10,176 nt of DNA, taken from positions 1 to 10,176 of the forward strand of contig JAWLHF010000108.1 of NCBI GenBank assembly GCA_041690515.1, read 5' to 3'. Below are positions 5,931-10,176 of the stretch, in pieces. Made by a program: the position numbers and the translations under genes. The first letter of the stretch is position 1. Every line of letters starts with the position of its first letter. The DNA comes from BRH-c25 sp041690515 (GTDB lineage Bacteria > Bacillota > Clostridia > Lutisporales > Lutisporaceae). The notes beneath the pieces were generated by a model. That model was given only the letters and a program-made list of their open reading frames with translations. It did not search any database and had not been told where the DNA came from.

Positions 5931-6998
5931 GTGAAAATTGCTATTATTGGTGCAGGTGTAAGCGGACTCTCCTGTGCTCTTGAGCTGGAGAGAAACGGTG
6001 TAATCGCCGATATTTACGAAAGAGACCATACAACAGGCTGGGCTTGGAGTACAGTAGGCTTTTGGCCTGAAATACTTCTCCGGGACTATGGCGATGTCAT
6101 ACAATATCTGTGGAAAAATTACAAAATCAGCATAAAGCCCTTGCTTCAATGCAACAACATAATTATGAAATCAAAAAATCGCAAGGTAGAGATAAACGGA
6201 AATCTTGGCTATTCTATCACAAGGGGAAAGAATCCTGACTCTTTGGAAAACCAGATTTATTCTTTGATGCATCTAACCTCTGTCAAATTTGACAAGCCCG
6301 TTGACTATAAGCAACTCTCCCGTGAATATGACTGGGTAGTTGTTGCCAATGGAAATGATTCAATTGCTAGAGAACTGGGTGTATGGGAAGATAAAGTCCT
6401 CATTCGTATTACGGGAGGAACAGCTATTGGGAACTTCAGACCGGACTCATCCACCATATATTTCAACACAGACTATGCAGGAACCGGTTATGCAAGAGTC
6501 AGCCCCTACAATTCAACCCAGGCTTCTGTGGATCTATACGCCATAGGTTGTGAGGAATACGAGACAGACCGGATGTTTGCCAGATTTCTGGAATATGAAA
6601 ACCTTAAGCACCTGGAGTTTTTATGCTTTGTTACCCCTAATCCTTTTTCCGCAGGCAAAGTAAGCAGGTATAAGCTTGGAAACATACTTCTGGCAGGACG
6701 GGCTGCCGGTTTGACGGAAAGGCTGCTGGGAGTAGGGGGAGTAGAAGCTGTTCAAAGCGGTATCTATGCAGCACAGTCTATTATAAAGGGACTTGATTAT
6801 GAGCTGCATATGAAAAAGCTGGCCTCTTGGACAGAGAGCATTTCTGCTTATCGTGATATTGTAGATAAATTTGACAATGCTGATTTTGACAGACTTCTGG
6901 CAGCAGTCAGCAAGCCCGGCATCAAGCAGCTTATCTATAATACCAAGATTGATTTTGTTGAAAACCTGGGTAAAGTCATCAGCAAATTAGTCGATTGA
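5931..6998 (+). CDS. FAD/NAD(P)-binding oxidoreductase, geranylgeranyl-reductase-like fold
   Basis: 355 residues from a GTG at 5931; GAGG lies 9 bases upstream. The N-terminus MKIAIIGAGVSGLSCALELE is a Rossmann dinucleotide-binding fold (G7-x-G9-x2-G12), with Glu30 at the end of the second strand to hold the ribose of FAD. Residues about 251-284 (NILLAGRAAGLTERLLGVGG then VEAVQSG) correspond to the second FAD motif of the geranylgeranyl reductase/PHBH group, but the usual Gly-Asp is Gly-Arg (G256-R257). The middle part, about 155-235, would carry the substrate domain and matches nothing specific. There are no membrane segments. The substrate is unknown; prenyl-chain reduction is only one option. 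The GNAT gene follows with 54 bases between, so the two probably share a transcript. Confidence 0.72.
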   Translation: MKIAIIGAGVSGLSCALELERNGVIADIYERDHTTGWAWSTVGFWPEILLRDYGDVIQYLWKNYKISIKPLLQCNNIIMKSKNRKVEINGNLGYSITRGKNPDSLENQIYSLMHLTSVKFDKPVDYKQLSREYDWVVVANGNDSIARELGVWEDKVLIRITGGTAIGNFRPDSSTIYFNTDYAGTGYARVSPYNSTQASVDLYAIGCEEYETDRMFARFLEYENLKHLEFLCFVTPNPFSAGKVSRYKLGNILLAGRAAGLTERLLGVGGVEAVQSGIYAAQSIIKGLDYELHMKKLASWTESISAYRDIVDKFDNADFDRLLAAVSKPGIKQLIYNTKIDFVENLGKVISKLVD

Positions 6999-7052
6999 TT
7001 GTATATGACCTACGCTTATGCTACACTCTTAATAAAGTCTGGAGGTGGAATT

Positions 7053-7625
7053 ATGAGCATAGCATATGAGACAGACAGGCTTATTCTGAAAATACTGGAT
7101 GAAACCTATTCTTCCCATGTACTGGACTACTATGTCAGAAACAGGGATTTTCTCGAAGAATGGGAAATGAAGCGCCCTGAGGATTTTTATACATTGGAGG
7201 CTCAAACCGTACAGCTCAGAAATGATTATAGGGATTACGAAGAAAAGAGAGGATTGAGGCTGTGGATTCACAAGAAAAGTGATAAAATACCCGAAAGATT
7301 AATAGGCTGCATCGCTTTTAACAATATAGTCTGGGGAGCATTTCTGTCATGTTTCCTGGGGTATAAGCTTGATAAGGATGAGATCAATAAGGGTTACATC
7401 ACTGAAGCCTTGGAAAAGGGCATAGAAATTATTTTTGATGAATATCAGCTGCATAGGATTGAAGCAAATATAATGCCCAGGAATGTAAAGTCATTGAGGG
7501 TAGCCGAAAAGCTGGGTTTCTGCAATGAAGGGATATCCCGCAATTATTTGTACATTAACGGCAATTGGGAGGATCATATACATATGGTACGTCTTAACGA
7601 AAGATTGGAAAAAAATAATTATTGA
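7053..7625 (+). CDS. GNAT family N-acetyltransferase, RimJ/RimL type
   Basis: 190 residues from an ATG at 7053 with GGAGG 7 bases upstream. An in-frame TTG at 6999, directly after the previous stop, would add 18 residues but has no ribosome site. Family marks: ETDRLILK near the start (6-13), the beta4/acetyl-CoA loop at about 105-119 ending in NKGYITEAL, and the typical RimJ/RimL end PRNVKSLRVAEKLGF (142-156), then EGISRNYLYINGNWEDHIHM (159-178). Such enzymes move an acetyl group from acetyl-CoA to the N-terminus of a ribosomal protein or to another amine; the substrate cannot be told here. The TGA stop overlaps the -35 box of the asnA promoter. No terminator separates it from the T-box, so read-through into the leader is possible. 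Confidence 0.88.
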   Translation: MSIAYETDRLILKILDETYSSHVLDYYVRNRDFLEEWEMKRPEDFYTLEAQTVQLRNDYRDYEEKRGLRLWIHKKSDKIPERLIGCIAFNNIVWGAFLSCFLGYKLDKDEINKGYITEALEKGIEIIFDEYQLHRIEANIMPRNVKSLRVAEKLGFCNEGISRNYLYINGNWEDHIHMVRLNERLEKNNY

Positions 7626-7650
7626 CATTTCTCTTTAGTGTTAATATAAT
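7622..7650 (+). promoter_or_regulatory. Full-consensus sigma-A promoter of the asnA T-box unit
   Basis: TTGACA (7622-7627), spacer of 17 bases, TATAAT (7645-7650): both boxes match the consensus at every position. The -35 box contains the TGA stop of the GNAT gene. Transcription should begin near 7657, giving a leader of about 315 bases. A strong promoter fits control by termination downstream. Confidence 0.9.
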
Positions 7651-7674
7651 AATAAAAAAATAAATTTCCGACAA

Positions 7675-7947
7675 TGATGGGAAGAGTAGCTTATGGTGTA
7701 AGCTGCAGCGAGCCGGGGATGGTGTAAGCCCGGTACTAAGCCTTAAGTGAAGAACAGCCCGGAGTCTCTAACCGAAATCCCAAAAGGAAAGTAGACTTAG
7801 ACGGAGCCATACCGTTATAGAATGGGCAGTATCGATTTTGTTATGATATCCGTACTGGCAGAGTGGGTTGAAGCATATGCTTTCAGCCAATCAGGGTGGT
7901 ACCGCGAATGACCTTTCGTCCCTTTTACAGGGATGAAGGGTTTTTTT
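7675..7947 (+). promoter_or_regulatory. T-box riboswitch leader, specifier AAC (Asn), controlling asnA
   Basis: The T-box core AGGGTGGTACCGCG is at 7893-7906 and is followed by the terminator. Stem I begins near 7678. It has AGTA (7685-7688) opposite GAA (7749-7751), the specifier-loop S-turn. The codon-like AAC at 7753-7755, followed by A, is therefore the specifier and reads tRNA-Asn. The distal part has the usual GATGGTGTAAGC arrangement (7718-7729) inside a CCGGG/CCCGG stem. Stem II can close with AGTCT (7764-7768) and AGACT (7793-7797); a stem III candidate is GGTTGAAGC / GCTTTCAGCC (about 7866-7888). Uncharged tRNA-Asn should stabilise the antiterminator and allow asnA transcription. 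The specifier agrees with the product made downstream. Confidence 0.95.
7912..7947 (+). terminator. Regulated terminator of the T-box leader
   Basis: An 11-bp stem CCTTTCGTCCC / GGGATGAAGGG (7912-7922 with 7930-7940, two G-T pairs) and seven T's (7941-7947). The 5' arm, with CCCT at 7920-7923, can instead pair with AGGG at the start of the T-box core to form the antiterminator. Confidence 0.93.
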
Positions 7948-7972
7948 ATTTTATTTATAGGAGGAAAATGTT

Positions 7973-8983
7973 ATGTCGACTATTTATTCTTTTGAAAACT
8001 ACAGACCGATGCTTGGCATCAGAGAAACTGAGGTTGCAATCAAGATCATCAAGGACTTTTTTGAAGCACAGCTGGCAAAAAAGCTCAATCTTACCAGAGT
8101 ATCCGCTCCACTATTTGTTCTCAGGGCTTCCGGCCTTAACGACAATCTCAACGGAGTAGAACGGCCTGTTACCTTTGATGCCCTTTCACTAAAGGAAACA
8201 GAGGTGGAAATTGTCCAATCCCTGGCAAAATGGAAGAGGATTGCACTGAAGAGATATGAGTTCTCTGCCGGAGAAGGCCTTTATACTGATATGAATGCCA
8301 TCCGCAGGGATGAGGAGCTGGACTGTCTGCATTCCATATATGTGGACCAGTGGGATTGGGAGAAGATCATCCGTTATGAGGAGAGAACTCAGGAGACCCT
8401 TAAGGAAATAGTTAGAAGTATTTACAGTGTCTTTCTTGAGACGGAAGCTCATGTCTTCAAGATCTATCCCCAATTCAAACCGGTGCTTCCAAAGGAAATA
8501 TCCTTTATCACCACACAGGAGCTTGAGGATATGTATCCTGACAGGACTCCAAAAGAGAGGGAAAACCTTATTGCCAAGGAAAGAGGAGCTGTGTTCATAA
8601 TGCAGATAGGTGCTCCCCTGGAGTCTGGCATCAAGCATGACGGCAGAGCCCCTGACTATGATGATTGGAGCCTTAACGGAGATATAATATTCTGGTATCC
8701 TGTCCTCCAATGTGCTTTGGAGCTTTCCTCCATGGGCATACGTGTTGATGAAAAGGCACTTTTACATCAGCTGGAGGTCTCGGGCTGTGAAGAAAGAAAA
8801 GAGTTTCCCTTTCACAGCTCGCTGCTTAAAGGTGAACTCCCTTATACTGTAGGCGGAGGCATAGGACAGTCCAGAATATGCATGTATTTCCTAAGAAAAG
8901 CGCACATAGGAGAGGTTCAGTCCTCTATGTGGCCGGAGAACATGATCAGTGCCTGCCAGGAGCAAAATATAAAGCTGCTTTAA
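7973..8983 (+). CDS. asnA: Aspartate--ammonia ligase (asparagine synthetase A)
   Basis: 336 residues, ATG at 7973 with AGGAGG 8 bases upstream. The enzyme makes asparagine from aspartate, ammonia and ATP, giving AMP and pyrophosphate; its fold is that of class II aminoacyl-tRNA synthetases and the family length is about 330. The sequence follows E. coli AsnA along its whole length as I know it: SLAKWKR (83-89), FSAGEGLYT (96-104), YVDQWDWE (122-129), HDGRAPDYDDWS (222-233), LNGDIIFWYPVL (234-245), ELSSMGIRVDEK (249-260) and the motif-3-like GGGIGQSRICM (293-303). It is cytoplasmic and acts as a homodimer in known cases. It is the only gene after the T-box and is controlled by it. The TAA stop lies in the loop of an inverted repeat. 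Confidence 0.97.
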   Translation: MSTIYSFENYRPMLGIRETEVAIKIIKDFFEAQLAKKLNLTRVSAPLFVLRASGLNDNLNGVERPVTFDALSLKETEVEIVQSLAKWKRIALKRYEFSAGEGLYTDMNAIRRDEELDCLHSIYVDQWDWEKIIRYEERTQETLKEIVRSIYSVFLETEAHVFKIYPQFKPVLPKEISFITTQELEDMYPDRTPKERENLIAKERGAVFIMQIGAPLESGIKHDGRAPDYDDWSLNGDIIFWYPVLQCALELSSMGIRVDEKALLHQLEVSGCEERKEFPFHSSLLKGELPYTVGGGIGQSRICMYFLRKAHIGEVQSSMWPENMISACQEQNIKLL

Positions 8984-8993
8984 AAGCAGCTTT
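8971..8993. terminator. Perfect 10-bp inverted repeat around the asnA stop codon; possible weak terminator
   Basis: AAAGCTGCTT (8971-8980) and AAGCAGCTTT (8984-8993) pair perfectly, with the stop codon TAA as the three-base loop. On the plus strand GAGAATAATG follows, with no U-run. On the minus strand TATATTTTG follows, so it might rather stop transcripts coming from the convergent transporter gene. Confidence 0.45.
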
Positions 8994-9008
8994 GAGAATA
9001 ATGACAGA

Positions 9009-9039
9009 GTGCTATTACTAATGCAGCCATGTATAGCAC
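9009..9039. repeat. Imperfect inverted repeat in the convergent gap
   Basis: GTGCTAtTAC pairs with GTATAGCAC (one bulged T), enclosing a further ATG/CAT pair around CAGC. It lies between the ends of asnA and the transporter gene. It has no U-rich tail on either strand, so it is at best a supporting or factor-assisted end signal. Confidence 0.35.
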
Positions 9040-9066
9040 AATATATGTATATAAAGCTTGGTGGTA

Positions 9067-9969
9067 CTAAGCCGCTGCTTCTGTACTCTTCCTGAAGCTC
9101 TGGACCTGAGTGAGTATCATGCCTGCAAACATCAGTGCACAACCCAGATATCCTCTGGCTCCAAGATTTTCGCTCAGAAGCAGTGCTCCTCCAAGGGCTG
9201 CAAAAACTGACTCCATACTCAGAATTATTGCTGCGTGGGAAGGTTTTGCATTTTTCTGAGCTACGGCCTGCAGCGTATATGCTATACCTACAGAGCCTAT
9301 GCCTCCATAGAGTATTGGTACCATTGCCTGCCCAATTGCCGGTATTGAAATATCTTCAAAAACAAATGCCACCACCATACTCAGCACCGAGCAAGCTGCA
9401 AATTGCACAAAGGAGAGCTTAAGAGGATCTACTTTCTTGATGAAATAATCTATGACCAATATGTGCAATGCCCAGAATAAAGCCCCTATGATTTCTATGA
9501 AATCACCTTTTGCAATGGTAAGATCCTCATTGACACTCAGAAAATATAGTCCTACTACTGCGAGAACCACCCCTGCCCATGTGCCGATATTGATGCGCTG
9601 TTTGATGAATATGCCGAAAAGAGGCACCAGTACAATGTAAAGACCTGTAATAAAAGCTGCTTTTCCTGCTGTGGTGTAGGCCAGTCCAACCTGCTGCAAG
9701 GAAGCTCCCAGGAACAGTACCGTACCCGCTATCATACCCGGTACTATTGTATCTTTTAGTGAAGCCTCTCTCGCTTCTTCCCCCTGCTTCTTTTTCCCAA
9801 AGTATAAAAGCAGCGGTATCAGTGAAATGCTTCCCAAAGCAAACCTCACACCATTGAAAGTAAATGCACCTACATATTGCATCCCAACCCTCTGTGCCAC
9901 AAATGCAAATCCCCAAATGGCAGCGGTCAGTAAAAGAAGTACATTTGACTTCACTTCCTGATTCTTCAA
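9067..9969 (-). CDS. EamA/DMT-superfamily membrane transporter
   Basis: 300 residues from a TTG at 9969, with AGGGGGAG about 5 bases upstream. An in-frame TTG further out (10047) would add 26 residues running through the promoter and ribosome site, so it is rejected. The protein has about ten hydrophobic segments in two EamA repeats (roughly 8-138 and 152-290). The first repeat opens with LLLLTAAIWGFAFVAQRVG, and each repeat ends with a short loop and hydrophobic helix (GVVLAVVGLYFLSV, CALMFAGMILTQV). The usual charged loop KKKQGEEAREASLKD lies between segments 2 and 3. Members export or import small metabolites such as amino acids or nucleotides; the substrate cannot be assigned. It is convergent to asnA and has its own upstream region. 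No good terminator follows the TAG stop. Confidence 0.9.
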   Translation of the reverse strand: MKNQEVKSNVLLLLTAAIWGFAFVAQRVGMQYVGAFTFNGVRFALGSISLIPLLLYFGKKKQGEEAREASLKDTIVPGMIAGTVLFLGASLQQVGLAYTTAGKAAFITGLYIVLVPLFGIFIKQRINIGTWAGVVLAVVGLYFLSVNEDLTIAKGDFIEIIGALFWALHILVIDYFIKKVDPLKLSFVQFAACSVLSMVVAFVFEDISIPAIGQAMVPILYGGIGSVGIAYTLQAVAQKNAKPSHAAIILSMESVFAALGGALLLSENLGARGYLGCALMFAGMILTQVQSFRKSTEAAA

Positions 9970-9998
9970 TCTATCTCCCCCTTGACATATATATGACA

Positions 9999-10028
9999 AT
10001 ATTATTTTAACCTGTATCTGTCTGTAAA
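9999..10028 (-). promoter_or_regulatory. Candidate promoter of the EamA transporter gene
   Basis: On the minus strand TTTACA (10028-10023), an 18-base spacer and TAATAT (10004-9999), about 30 bases before the TTG start. A perfect 10-base palindrome CATATATATG (9986-9995) lies between the -10 and the ribosome site. Confidence 0.4.
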
Positions 10029-10059
10029 AGCAATGGGAATTAAGCAATAATAGAAGAAT

Positions 10060-10176
10060 GCGACATAGTTTGTAGATAACTCCGACTATCGGGGAAGTAT
10101 GTCCTCATCGCCTTTCAAAGCCAGCAAAATCACTGGCGGGGGTCCCATCTCTGCTTGCCCGTCTGGTTATTTTGCC
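10060..10176 (+). ncRNA. Candidate structured non-coding RNA, 5' part, cut by window edge
   Basis: The block is GC-richer than its surroundings (52 of 96 bases G or C in 10081-10176), has stops in all three plus frames before 10080, and carries dense pairing. Helices seen: GACATA (10062-10067) with TATGTC (10098-10103), enclosing CTCCGA/TCGGGG (10080-10085 with 10089-10094); GCCAG/CTGGC (10120-10124 with 10133-10137); and, partly competing, GGCGGG/CCCGTC (10135-10140 with 10158-10163). The loop CAAAAT (10125-10130) is complementary to ATTTTG (10169-10174), a possible pseudoknot. A weak plus-strand promoter (TGTAAA at 10023, 17 bases, AATAAT at 10046) would start near 10058. The family is not identified; a raiA-type or other conserved clostridial RNA is a guess. 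The strand is also uncertain. Confidence 0.42.

Noticed and set aside
6999..7052. TTG start giving the acetyltransferase 18 more residues
   Set aside because: No ribosome site precedes it, the added residues do not fit the family N-terminus, and GGAGG is correctly placed for the ATG at 7053.
8189..8710. 173-codon minus-strand frame inside asnA
   Set aside because: It is antisense to a highly conserved enzyme, has no ribosome site, and its product matches nothing.
9059..9073. GGTGGTACTAAGC resembles the T-box core GGTGGTACCGCG
   Set aside because: The match stops after eight bases, there is no stem I, specifier loop or terminator around it, and it overlaps the 3' end of the transporter gene.
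9970..10047. TTG start giving the transporter 26 more residues
   Set aside because: The extension runs through the likely promoter and ribosome site and is not membrane-like.
10099..10176. An ATG-started frame open to the window edge (26 codons), with GGGGAAG shortly before it
   Set aside because: It is too short to judge, its ATG lies in a helix of the candidate RNA, the spacing to the G-rich run is poor, and the peptide looks like no known N-terminus. It should be revisited with more sequence.
10106..10176. Minus-strand frame open from the window edge to a TGA at about 10106
   Set aside because: It has no visible start in the window and ends inside the structured block. It is more likely a by-chance frame over an RNA gene than the end of a real protein.

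Overview
The window looks like chromosomal DNA of a low-GC, Gram-positive, probably anaerobic member of the Clostridia. The support is a T-box leader in front of an ammonia-dependent asparagine synthetase, strong AGGAGG-type ribosome binding sites, frequent TTG/GTG starts, sigma-A type promoters and many AT-rich gaps. A genus cannot be fixed from the sequence alone; cellulolytic or related clostridia are only a guess. There are no transposases, phage genes, CRISPR arrays, tRNAs or rRNAs.

Left part (1-5691), all on the minus strand. Reading in the direction of transcription: a PilZ-domain protein (5691-5311); a small SEC-C zinc-motif protein with its own promoter and a terminator (5173-4667); a two-gene NAD-salvage operon made of an NrtR-type Nudix/winged-helix regulator (4490-3576) and a nicotinate phosphoribosyltransferase (3543-2197), ending in a clear terminator; an exported protein with a copper-amine-oxidase-N-like domain and a coiled coil (2092-1067); and an FMN-dependent alpha-hydroxy-acid dehydrogenase/oxidase cut by the window edge (951-1). 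A 25-bp inverted repeat lies right behind the -10 box of the nrtR promoter and is a good candidate for the NrtR operator, so the regulator would control both itself and the salvage enzyme.

Middle part (5692-8983), on the plus strand. A 239-bp divergent gap with several short palindromes precedes an FAD/NAD(P)-dependent oxidoreductase (5931-6998), followed closely by a GNAT acetyltransferase (7053-7625). The -35 box of a full-consensus promoter overlaps the GNAT stop codon and drives a roughly 300-nt T-box leader (specifier AAC, Asn) and asnA (7973-8983). Transcription of asnA should therefore rise when uncharged tRNA-Asn accumulates.

Right part (8984-10176). An 83-bp convergent gap with two inverted repeats separates asnA from an EamA/DMT-type transporter on the minus strand (9969-9067). 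Upstream of it, divergent to it and cut by the window end, is a GC-richer block with no convincing gene (10060-10176) and with several nested or pseudoknot-like pairings. It looks like the 5' part of a structured non-coding RNA and is the best candidate for something unusual here.
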